A stretch of 46,764 nt of DNA from Emmonsiellopsis sp. PD_33. Taxonomy: Eukaryota > Ascomycota > Eurotiomycetes > Onygenales > Ajellomycetaceae. The first letter of the stretch is position 1, and the number at the start of each line of letters is the position of its first letter. The stretch is taken from positions 1 to 46,764 of the forward strand of contig JANTQF010000279.1 in assembly GCA_032988165.1 (NCBI GenBank), given 5' to 3'. A model generated the notes under the pieces. The model searched no databases. It saw only the letters and a list, made by a program, of their open reading frames with translations, and was not told where the DNA came from. A program made the translations under genes and the position numbers. Below, one piece after another: positions 12,578 to 22,909 of this stretch.

Positions 12578-14932
12578 ATGAGCAGGACGTCGTTAGATAT
12601 GGCAACTTCCGTGGCCCCAGAACGGATACAGGCAGCTCTTCCTCCCCTCCCTCCACCACAGGCATACCTCACATCCTCGCCTCCTCTTGCTCCTCCAGAA
12701 CAGCATAAACTTACCGAGCTCCCTCAACGAGCTCCACCGCCTCCACCTGAAGCTTTGAAGCCAATTCTAAGCTCTATCCCAAAACGAAAACCCCTGAAGA
12801 TACCCCCGCTAGACGTCCCCGATAATGCCATCATCCACAATTCTCCTGTCTCCCCGGTGATCATCGACGATTCCTCGGCTTTCCCACAAGCTTTCAGCGC
12901 CCAGATTGAAGATGTGAGGATCTTCCCTACAAACTCTGAAGAAAGAGAGCACCCGACAACCGATGCCAGCACAACAGTACAGCTTCCCCCACGGCAAAGC
13001 TCTCTCTCACCTACTACCCAGCCTGCCCCAACCTACCTTCCATACCGCCATAAGACTTCGAATAGTGTGCCCGATTCATTACGGAGTATTCCCCAACGGA
13101 GAGATTCACTAGCACCTGACGCATACCAACAATCAATGCAAGAGACGAATATTCAGAACCGAAGCCAAGGTGGCTCCTCGCGAGGGAGCTTAGATAGCAT
13201 ACCCCAAATATCCCACGAGAACGAGGTCTACCAGCCCTTACAATACCACCACCAACCCTTTCAAGAGCATGGATTCGATAGGAATGGCAACCGGGGTTCA
13301 AAAAGCACGCTTCGGTCAACATCTGATACGTCTTCAACCGGTGAACAGGTGATGATGTCCCAAAACCGTCTCGCCCCGAACCGAAGTTCACATCTAGGCC
13401 TTGCAATTCCACGGCCCAATTCGGCATATTCGTCCACATCCGATCTTGCTGCACGAGGCCGCACACAATCCCCCCAACTCTCTCCCCATATCCACGCCCG
13501 CGCCGTCTCCGCACACTCGAACGCATCTCCAGATACCCGACCCCTCTCCTTCGTCGACCTTCTTAATGTGCCGTACCCTCAACCCCCACCGGCTCCAGCG
13601 ACCCTAAGCAATGACCATCTCCGGCCCTCAGTTGGAAACAATGCATCCCTTCTTAGTCATAAGCAAACCTTTGATATGTATCTGGCCAATGTTAAGAAGA
13701 CGAACGATCCTGGGGCCCAATATGAGTTTGCTGTGTTCATGATTCACGCTACCCAGGAGGCAGAGGACAGAGTTGATAAGCCGTCAACTATATCGAAATC
13801 TGAACTATTGCGAGAAGCCAGGTCTATCCTACAACGGCTCTCAGACAGGAGCTACCCTTACGCCCAGTACTACTTGGCAGATGGTTTGGCGTCGGGCCTT
13901 TTCAACAAAGGGAAACCCGATTACGATAAAGCCTTTCCGCTATTCGTTGCCGCCAGCAAGCATGGTCACGCTGAAGCCGGTTATCGAGCAGCGTTATGTT
14001 ACGAATTTGGCTGGGGCAGTCGGCAGGATGGTGCGAAAGCGGTGCAGTTTTACCGTCAGGCAGCATCGAAAAATCATCCAGGGGCTATGTTGCGGCTGGG
14101 ACAAGCATGTTTAGCTGGTGATATGGGTCTCGTCAAGCGATACCGTGAAGGAATTACGTGGCTGAAGCGAGCTGCTGAGTCTGCTGACCAGCAATATAAT
14201 TCCGCGCCGTACGAACTCGGCGTACTCCACGAAACGGGATACGGAGATGATGTTTTCCAGGACGAGTCATACGCTGCGCAACTATTCACGAAATCTGCCG
14301 GGCTAGATCATCCGGAGGCAAACTACCGCCTTGGAGATGCTTACGAACACGGTAAACTGAGTTGTCCGATAGACCCAGCTCTCAGCGTGCATTTCTACAC
14401 CTGCGCGGCCCAGTTGGGCCACCCTGTCGCGATGATGGCGCTCTGCGCTTGGTTTATGGTGGGCGCGGAACCATTGCTCGCGAAGGACGAATGTGAAGCA
14501 TACGAGTGGGCCAGGAGGGCTGCTGAACTTGGTAAGTCCCATACCCAGGATGTGTTCATGTTTATTATTATTTCCCGGATGTCATTTATGCTGACGTTTC
14601 ATTCTTATGTGCTAGGCCTTCCAAAGGCAGAATACGCCGTTGGGTACTTCACAGAGATGGGCATTGGCTGCCGTCGCGACCCCCTTGAAGCCAACGTTTG
14701 GTATGTCAAAGCTGCTGACCAGGGTTACGAACGGGCTAAACACCGCATTGCCGCGATTCGAGCAGCAGCGTCCGGTATTGACCCTATGTCTGCGGCACGT
14801 CATGGTGCGCAACGTAACGGGGGCCTAGGTGAGTTGTCTCCTTCACAGTCAATCTGCATACTTTCATTTCTGACGGCACGGTCTATAGCAGGCGACAAGC
14901 AAGGCAAAAATAAGAGATTTGTGATCTTTTGA
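12578..14932 (+). CDS. Sel1-repeat chitin synthase activator (Skt5/Chs4 family)
   Basis: Three exons are predicted: 12578-14531, 14616-14828 and 14889-14932 (or 14892-14932), giving 736 or 735 residues. Residues 1 to about 375 are disordered and rich in Pro, Ser and Gln, with polyproline runs near the start and at the segment PYPQPPPAPA. From about 380 onward a series of Sel1/TPR-like alpha-alpha repeats is seen, with signatures such as YPYAQYYLADGLASG, AEAGYRAALCYEFGWG, HPGAMLRLGQACLAG and HPEANYRLGDAYEHG. In yeast this family (Chs4/Skt5) recruits and activates the class IV enzyme Chs3; that role is inferred here. The C terminus ends KNKRFVIF and has no Cys, so the CAAX prenylation box of yeast Chs4 is absent. 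Met8 (12599) is an alternative start. Both introns are in-frame and stop-free, so read-through is possible. Confidence 0.88.
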   Translation: MSRTSLDMATSVAPERIQAALPPLPPPQAYLTSSPPLAPPEQHKLTELPQRAPPPPPEALKPILSSIPKRKPLKIPPLDVPDNAIIHNSPVSPVIIDDSSAFPQAFSAQIEDVRIFPTNSEEREHPTTDASTTVQLPPRQSSLSPTTQPAPTYLPYRHKTSNSVPDSLRSIPQRRDSLAPDAYQQSMQETNIQNRSQGGSSRGSLDSIPQISHENEVYQPLQYHHQPFQEHGFDRNGNRGSKSTLRSTSDTSSTGEQVMMSQNRLAPNRSSHLGLAIPRPNSAYSSTSDLAARGRTQSPQLSPHIHARAVSAHSNASPDTRPLSFVDLLNVPYPQPPPAPATLSNDHLRPSVGNNASLLSHKQTFDMYLANVKKTNDPGAQYEFAVFMIHATQEAEDRVDKPSTISKSELLREARSILQRLSDRSYPYAQYYLADGLASGLFNKGKPDYDKAFPLFVAASKHGHAEAGYRAALCYEFGWGSRQDGAKAVQFYRQAASKNHPGAMLRLGQACLAGDMGLVKRYREGITWLKRAAESADQQYNSAPYELGVLHETGYGDDVFQDESYAAQLFTKSAGLDHPEANYRLGDAYEHGKLSCPIDPALSVHFYTCAAQLGHPVAMMALCAWFMVGAEPLLAKDECEAYEWARRAAELGKSHTQDVFMFIIISRMSFMLTFHSYVLGLPKAEYAVGYFTEMGIGCRRDPLEANVWYVKAADQGYERAKHRIAAIRAAASGIDPMSAARHGAQRNGGLGELSPSQSICILSFLTARSIAGDKQGKNKRFVIF
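14532..14615 (+). other. Predicted 84-nt intron in the Sel1-repeat gene
   Basis: It begins GTAAGT and ends GCTAG. Splicing joins RRAAELG to LPKAEYAVGYF, giving a continuous Sel1 repeat. The intron is a multiple of three and has no in-frame stop, so retention would insert 28 residues, including a hydrophobic stretch around VFMFIIISRMSFMLTF. Confidence 0.8.
14829..14888 (+). other. Predicted 60/63-nt intron with tandem acceptor
   Basis: It begins GTGAGT and ends at TAG (14888) or, three bases later, at CAG (14891), a NAGNAG tandem acceptor. Both outcomes keep the frame and differ by one alanine near the C terminus. It is also stop-free when retained. Confidence 0.6.
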
Positions 14933-17900
14933 ATCTACCCCAGCCATATAATATTCTGGATGATTTTCACTCGCGTACGGATACCTTTATTTCCAATTTC
15001 GCGACGCTTACGTCCATACCATAATATTTCCCGCTATATACGCCAGTAGCATCTCCCGTATGCACATAGTTTTCTTAACAAGAAGAAAGAGACCCCGATC
15101 TATGGTTCTAATTTTTTCCCCCGCCATATAGTTTTTCTCCTATAGACACTGCATACCCATCATAGCCAGCTGCTCCCTTTTTTTGCAAGTACATTTTGTA
15201 CCCTTGTCTATTTTTTTTGGCATAGCTCACTAGCAAATGCTCACGATCGAACGCGCTCATTCATCCCTGCCGCATTTCCGACGGAGCCCTGCACATTCTT
15301 CTTTTTTTCTCCACCCCTCTCCCCGTCTGCCCCACGCCATTTGATCGTACATTTATCGGCTTTTGTTCATTGTTACTATTTTGTTTGAAACGCACATTTC
15401 CCGGCGCAAAAGTTGGGGACTTCCAATTATTATTATTTCTATTTTATCAAGGGGGGATTAATTATGCAACCGCGACCAAAAGAGGAAAAAATGATGACAC
15501 CGCTAATAATAAAGGAGGGGGAAGAGCTAATATTCTGTGTTCTTTTCTATTTCTTGAGTATTTGTCATGCTTCTTTTTCAACGCTTGTCCATGTTTTGCA
15601 TCTAAGTACTTACTGTATCTGCCGTTGAGTTTTCCCTTTGGTTATTTCTTTTTGCCTGGATCTTGCTGCTACAAGCGTTTCGTTTTCCATGATGATATTT
15701 CCATGTTACATATATCAACATAATTAATGCTAATTATACATACCATAGCCTTCAAGGATTAAAATGGAGGTGCATGTACTGCCTGAGATCGTAGGGCCGC
15801 AGGTATATACCCTCGCCATAGTAACACCGTTCCCTAGGTATGCACCATACAATATACAGAGGCAGGGATAAAGCTAAAGCTTTACAGAGGTTGATGGATT
15901 GATTGGCGACCAAAACTCCCAGTCCACATCGTTTTTTATCCCTGACTTGACTTAGACCTACATATAAATATATACGTCTCTACCCAGCAATACAATAACT
16001 TAAGTCCAAGGACGAACAGACAAAACTCAAGTTTCAGCTCAGGACGTGGTGCATCTATATTCTCTAGCTTCCTTGAACTACAGGAGCCCAAGGATAGGGG
16101 TTGGACAAAGTAAGATGACCCAACAGAGCAAGATAGTCTTCTATATCTAACAAACTATCATCTATTTTGCTCGAGGGTGCAGGGGGGAGGGATGACATAT
16201 CGCTCTAATTTTTTACACAGCATCACCTTAAGACCCCCCTTACGAGATCGGCGTGTAAACTTGGGAAACAATCAGTGGGTTTTGTTATGCATTTGAATTT
16301 TCTTGTTAGTTGATGGTAAGATCCCCTGGCTCATCGATAGATATCGAAAGGGTCTGGACACCTACGAATATCAGACTCTGTTTCTTCAATGCAGTTGAGG
16401 GAGCTCATTCCGTGCTGTATATTGAATGAAGACTTACGCTAGCAAATCATCAGCAGCCTGAATAACGCCTATAGAGGGAAGAGAAAGGAAACCAAAGCTC
16501 ATATCCTATATGCCCGTTTCATTAACTACTAGTTATAATTCTCTACATTATTCATTTATCTTTCTTGTTTAATTTCCTACTCCGACTCTTGCGCCTCTCA
16601 CAAACTACGTCATTGTAATAGCTCCAATCCTTGTCCATGAAATGGGTCGTTGTCAGCGTCAACCTCGCCAACTTCTCTAGTACAGGCGGGCCGGGGTAGA
16701 AGGTAGGTAGGTAGGTACCCGGTATAGATCCGCCTATCCATGTTAGTTTCATGCCACGGGTTTCATGCAAGACTTGAATAGTTGTGTAACTAGACATTTA
16801 TTTGCAGGACTGTATCTATGAATAGTACTCGAGTTAACCATAAGCTAACCTACTAGTATCTCTATCATTTTCAGGGCAAGTTTGCGCAAGTTTACTCCGC
16901 CTGATAAAGAACATAGAAGGTGCCCAGGAAGATAATACCAAAGGACTATCATTGTGCTTTATATGCATCATGTCCCTCCCCGTCCTCAATTACCCGGCCG
17001 TTCCATTCATCATCTACTTCTCACAGATTGAGCTGACAGCATAACTAGTAGGGAAAGGAGAAGAGAGAAATGGGAGGGAAAAGGCAAAAGAGTCAGCTCT
17101 TCAGACAGCGTAATTAATGAAGGCTAGTCTGTCTTTCTCGTATGCGTCGATCTGAGCTCCATAGGAGAAAAAACCCCCGCACCAGAGCAGAACGTAATTC
17201 CATAAACTTCCCGGAAGAAGAATGGAGGGAGAAACTTTGAAGAACATTATAAGAGACATCGAGTTCGGAAGCCTCTTCCTATGATTAGTAGAGTCACACA
17301 ACTAAGCATTTACTAGTAAATACAATCTAGCTCCTCCGTGCTACAATGCTACAACTACCAGCATATGGCGAAGATATCATCTCCGACACAGCGTATTATT
17401 AGCTAACTAGAGACATCTATCCCTCCCACGTCAACCAAGTTCAAAGCTTAACCCCGGGACAAGCATTCCCCTGCCTTCGAGGAAGAAATAGCCTACTAGC
17501 CATAGTCTCTAAATAGGCTCAAGGGGGAAAAGGTCACAATTTGAAACGTGCTCTCTTCCATCATATACATCCATGCGGAGCCAATATCCCAGCCCTATAC
17601 ACATATTGATCACTGGCAGGGAATGCCCTGCTTGTTGCATTACATTGGCCAGCAGATCCCTTCCGTTCTCCCATACATAGCCTGGGATCCCCTGGCCTTC
17701 TAGAGAGAGGAGGGGTGTTACTTGTAATGCGAGTCAGTAATAAAAGAACCTAGAATTCATGCTGAGATACATACACGGTGTGCATTTCTATACTTCTTAT
17801 ATGTGTAGTAATTATATAGGTTGTCAGAGAGGGATGGGTTGTTTTGACATCTCTAGGGTAGAATTTATTTCTATAGCAATACACAATTATGTACTAGTAT

Positions 17901-18817
17901 TGAATGCAATTCGGATTTAAAGGGGAAAGACTCATTACTTATTATATAGATGGATTGATTATGCATCCAAGTTATGGAAACAAGTGACATGATCGATACT
18001 ATGGAGTACGGAGTAGTAGTTACTGTTATTAATTGAACGGTAAATAAGTGTGTATATAGTTCGATACAGCTTGATTGTTCTAGATATTGATTTTAAGGGC
18101 AACCATTTTGATTCTATCACCACTGTACATACTGAACTTTCACTCTCTCTAGTATAACTACTGGTAGTACTAATTGGCACCTGGCTGCGGCTTGGCTTGG
18201 TGAAGTTGAGTTTAAGGTTAGCCACGCACGCGGGTTGAACTAACCTCGAATCCATGGGAAAAGAGAAGGGGGAGGAGCCACGGTTAGAATATTGTTGAAG
18301 GTTACGGCCGAGCCATTTTAGATGTATATGGCATATAGTTGGCAAAGTGGGTGGATGGCGCTTTCATTCTACACAAGAAAGTAAATACCATATATGTAAA
18401 GTTTACGCACCAATATTGACGGGTTGTTGGTTGGTGAAAGGAAGGGGGAAAATAGGATTTTCTCTGAGAGGTAATAGATTTTATGTGGAGATTAGATTAT
18501 CCATGCTATGTATGTACGTATAGTGGAATTTATAGAGGTCAATATATAAATAAATGTCACACTTTTCACCCTTTAGATCCCTGTAAAGCGCCGATTTGGA
18601 TAGGAAATGGATAAGATGATGTGCTGCGGTGGAGAGTGGAAGAGATGAAAATGCAAAATATACGGAGTGGGGTATTAGGGTTTGAGGAGAAAGGTCCTTT
18701 CTTGAAGATGGAATGACGAATGTGGACATATGGGGATCGAGACAGGAATAAAATCTAATTCGCCGATGAGATAGAAACGACGGCACATAAAAGAAAGAAG
18801 TGATGGATTGCCGTCCT
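14933..18817. other. Long intergenic region; no gene recognised
   Basis: This 3.9-kb stretch separates the 3' ends of two convergent genes. T-rich tracts near 15110-15320 probably include the 3' untranslated region of the Sel1 gene. A (GGTA)n microsatellite sits at about 16702-16718, and a TACGGAGTA nonamer at 18007-18015. Short minus-strand frames at 16552-16797, 17101-17301 and 17959-18345 have no recognisable domain and are not called. Confidence 0.5.
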
Positions 18818-20729
18818 TCACGGAGCGCCTTCTGGGGTACTCTTCTTTTCCTTAATCGTCTGATCCGAATCCATTGCTTGATTCAGATCGTAGCTCTTCG
18901 TCAACAGGCTCAGTAATCCAGCAACACCAAGAAGCGCAGTACATACAGCCCACACAATGCGCAGACTATCTGTGTATGCCTGTTTCAAATGTTGCTTCTC
19001 TGGCCCATCCTCCATGGCACGAACCACTTGGACGAGTCCGGCAGCGTCCTTACTGAGTTCGACCGCGCGCGCTGCAAACTCCGGATACGTTTTGAGATTC
19101 TTGAGCATTTGGTTTTGGAAAATGGTTCCCCCAATAGCAACACCAATAGTCTGGCCGAAAGCGCGAAAGAAGCTGAACATCGCCACTGCAATCGCCATGT
19201 GTCCCTTCAATGCAGAGGCTTGGATGGCAAAACCCAAGGACGGGAAGAGGAAACCCAGGCCGAGACCGACGGGGAGCATGAGGAATATCCAAGCGGGGAT
19301 GCTGGTGCCCACGTCGAGAAGTGCGAGGATGCCAAAGCCAAGAGTGGATATGGCGAATCCAGCCCAGATTGCCCAGCGATAGCGTCCGGTCTTGGTGACG
19401 AGGATCCCGACTAAAACAGCAGACGGAGCGACGGTGAAAGTCATCGGGAAGGCGGCCACGCCAGTCATTATAGGGCTGTATTCTAGGACCGTTTCGAAGT
19501 AGAGCGGTATGTAGTACAGTCCGCACCAAAGGACCAGGCCGTGGAGGACGGTTTCAATATAGCTGACGGTAGCCGTTCTTGTTGCAAAGATGGTAACGGG
19601 TATGATAGGGTTTTCAGCGACATATGTCTCGTAGAGCATTGTACCAATGAGCCCAAAGGTACCCAAGATAAGGGGGACAAGTGTTCGCCATGAATCCCAA
19701 TCGTACATAACACCACCCCAGGTTACTGGGATTAGGAAGGCAGTGGTGCTTGCGACAAAAAGAACGGTTCCAACGTAGTCGATACGACGAAGTTTCGACA
19801 TTAGCGATGTTGGCACGAAGTTGAGTTTGAAAAAAAACAGGAGTAGGATAGTTCCAATTCCAATGAATGGGAAGTTAATGTAAAAAATCCATCTCTATAT
19901 CAATCCAGGTTGAAATTGTCAGCATACTCTTTCGTAATATCACCACAACTCCGCGACGTAATTTCTCAAAACACATTGGGCTTAGATTTCCTGTCAGACT
20001 TACCCATGAGACATCTTGGGAGAAACCGCCTCCGAGAATTGGGCCGAGCACCGATCCTAAACTCCACATCGAGCTGAGAATTCCAAAGAATTGTCCTCGG
20101 ACCCTCAGGGGTACCAAATCGGTAACGATAATTTCGGAAAGGGCAATAATCCCTCCCCCACCAACGCCCTGAATGGAGCGTCCAACGAGCATGTTGGTGA
20201 AGTTGTTGGCCAGACCAGCCACAATAGTGCCAACAAGGAAGAACGCAAGGGCGACCATAAGCAACGGCTTGCGGCCAAATATATTCGAAAAGGAGGCGAA
20301 GCTTGGCTGGAAGACTTGGAGATGTTCAGAACCAAAATCTTTCGAAGGAAGACTAGGGACAACATTGCTTGTTACCTGTTGAGCAGAGTAAAAAGGAGGT
20401 CCCGCTCCAAAAAGCTTCAATAGCACTGCCATGCAATTTTTCCGCAATGATCTAGGGGTTCATATATTAGTTAAAAAAACTATACATGTTCCCAAAAGAG
20501 GGCATCTGCTCCCCCTGATACGTACCGGCAGTGCAACAGATATGGAAGTCCCGTCAAGCGCAGCCATCAACGTGAGGATAGCCAGAGTCAAGAAAGCCAT
20601 CCACACGCGCATTGAAGGTTTGAAATCGGAGCCATCGTCGCGAGCATCGCTGAGCGATTCACGGGTTGAGGGACCAGAATCTTGAGCATGATCGTTGACT
20701 TTGTCGTTGTTTGAATCCCCTGACGACAT
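18818..20729 (-). CDS. DHA2-family MFS multidrug/toxin efflux transporter
   Basis: Four exons are predicted: 20526-20729, 20376-20451, 20004-20314 and 18818-19894. They splice to 555 residues, typical for 14-helix proton antiporters of the plasma membrane. The introns (74, 61 and 109 nt) have GT-AG ends and splicing restores continuous family sequence. Residues 1-41 are a hydrophilic Ser/Asp-rich tail. Helix 1 carries LDGTSISVALP (about 58-68). Motif A, NIFGRKP, is at 104-110; the VGRSIQGVGGGG signature is near 137-148; motif C, GPILGGG, is at 184-190. The C terminus is a short charged tail ending STPEGAP. The start used is the Met of MSSGDSNND at 20729; an upstream in-frame Met at 20849 is possible but its extension looks non-coding. 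The substrate cannot be told from sequence. Unlike the MFS copy at 7065-8661, this gene is intact. Confidence 0.9.
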
Positions 20730-22909
20730 TTCTGGAACGGATGTGCTTTTTTCTCTCAGGATGTATGTATGGTCATCAATCACGGCTATGGAAGGGTAAG
20801 GGGAGTCGTTAATTAAATAAAGCAGGAATGAGTAAGGAAGGATAAGCAATTAGGACCCTGCTGTCAGCATTGGTGATATCGGTATAAATATCAAAATCAA
20901 TTCGACAATTAGTACGGCTGAGCTTGCCAACGATGACGCGGTGTGATGATGCAGGGGGCACGTTATGCTTAATTCATCCGATATCAACAATAAAGAAAAG
21001 AGGAAATAATATCAAAAGGTCATAGGTGACACGGGACCGGCCACACCCTTTGGGCCGTGGTCGACAGGCCTAGCGGTTCTCCACCCTCGCCATGGAGCCG
21101 GAACTCAGAAGGCAGCCAAATTCTCCTCGTCCGGCGGATTGACAGGGGCATGCGTTCGTATTCGATCTCAGAAAGTATCAGGGCGACAGACGTCATTAAC
21201 CTGTTCGTGCAGCCATTGCGAAAGCGCAAATTCAAGCCCTGCCCCAAGAGGTGTTGGACTGGCAGTCCGCGGATACCAAGTACTTAGGGCCGAAAGCAGA
21301 ACAAGCACTCTGAATACCACGCGGCGGGACAATCCATCCATCGGAGATAGCCAACGTGGTTGATAGCTTGACGTGAAGTGTTTGTTGGATGGTTGGGGTC
21401 GGGGGGTCTAAGCCTCCGCCCCGGCGCAATGTTTGGCCGAAAAGACATCGGATAACGAGATTGGCCTTGGATGATTAACGTTATGTCTCTGTCATTACTC
21501 GTCTTGATAAACAACTTACTACGGCCATAGGGAAAAGACTTTGTCGTTAATAGAGCAGCCAGAAGCTACAGAATGCCAGGGACTCCGGACATAAGAACCC
21601 GGGTGACTCAACACCATCCATGGATGGCCTTGGTGAGTAAGCGTTGAATACATGCATCCAAGCCATGGATTAAAAGCTTGTTTATTACTAAGGAAAGGCG
21701 ATCTCCCATCAAGGATGACAGACATTATGTGCATATGTGTAGCCAGGAAGAAGAACTCATCTACAGAGACTAGCCCCAGTGGCAAACGGCAACCATGCAT
21801 TAAAGGGTTTCAACTTGCTTATATAGACCTGCCCAGGCTGTGTCATACAGGAACTTCATGTATGTAAGAAACTACTAGTACACACAACAAACAAGAATTA
21901 AACATTATATAAGATAGTAAGCTTGCTTTTCTTCTCATCCCCCTCCTTACCTACAAAGTACTACCCTCTGATGAATGAGGTTGCTGATGGTCATACATCT
22001 CAGCAGCCACATTATACATTGCTAATCAATTCCTCATGGAAACACATAAGGCTAGAATGGAAATCTTAGTTACACCTTTCCTCCCAAGGGTTCGAATCCC
22101 AGAGTACCTTTCATTGGCATTCAAGAAGCAGGAAAAAGCAGCCCCCATTGCTAGAACTAACTATCGGCCCAGTACCCCCAACCCATATCAGGTAGGTATG
22201 TTATCTATTAACTATCTACTATTTATAAGCAGCATCTGACTTATATACCTATTTCTTTACTTATATTCTCCTCTTCTTCTTTTCCTTCTCTTTCTTACTT
22301 TCCTCCTGTTACTTCTACTGCCTACTGCCTTTCTCCCATTCTATTTCTATTACCCCTATTAATCCCCCTCTTTCCCCGACCTGTTATTCCTCCTATCTCT
22401 ACTACTTCCACCTTCAGTCTCCTCTTGATATAGAACAGTGTATTTAGCCTACTACTAAATAAATAATGGAAAAGCTATGATAATCTAGCCTACACTAAAA
22501 TGAGATTTTTAACAGTATGCATACAAGGGTATATTATTACATTCTCTGCTTCCCATTTAACACTTTTTTCTATATGGCCTATATAGTTAATTAGGGGGGG
22601 AGAAGAGAACACAGAAGCAATGTCATTTATAACTACTAGTTAACTAGTACATAGATTCATTGAGCTAGCTATTCTTTCTCTTCATCTTCATCTTCTAACT
22701 AGATTTTATGTGGCCTTTTTCCCCCCAAGGCTCACTACTTTTACTCCTTTTACTCAGCCTGTCTCTAGTAGTGTTGCCGACATAAACAAACCCAGTGACG
22801 AATTAACTGAAAAAAGTATTTGCTTCTAAGTAACTATATGTACATGATTTATTAACTTACGCCCAATTCCAAAAATAAAAAAAAAATAAAAAAAAACCAA
22901 AAAAAAGCC
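20730..22909. other. Intergenic DNA between MFS and lectin-like genes
   Basis: The part near 20730-21000 is the MFS promoter. From about 21600 the DNA becomes poorer in CpG and richer in AT. A strongly pyrimidine-rich tract occupies about 22255-22430, and an A-run lies next to the lectin stop codon at about 22873-22907. No coding region is recognised. A tRNA-like box B is noted separately. Confidence 0.5.
22050..22105 (+). other. Possible tRNA-derived (SINE-like) fragment
   Basis: The string GGTTCGAATCCC at about 22089-22100 matches the RNA polymerase III box B of tRNA genes. Upstream, AAGGCTAGAATGG resembles a weak box A. The T-arm can form only about three base pairs (GGG/CCC) and no acceptor stem or anticodon arm is apparent, so this is not an intact tRNA gene. 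It may be a decayed tRNA or a tRNA-derived SINE head, or chance. Confidence 0.25.

Noticed and set aside
20730..20849. N-terminal extension of the intact MFS protein to Met 20849
   Set aside because: The extra 40 residues resemble translated leader sequence; MFS relatives begin with a short hydrophilic Ser/Asp tail as at 20729.
22050..22105. Intact tRNA gene
   Set aside because: Only box B is convincing; no acceptor stem, D-arm or anticodon arm can be folded.
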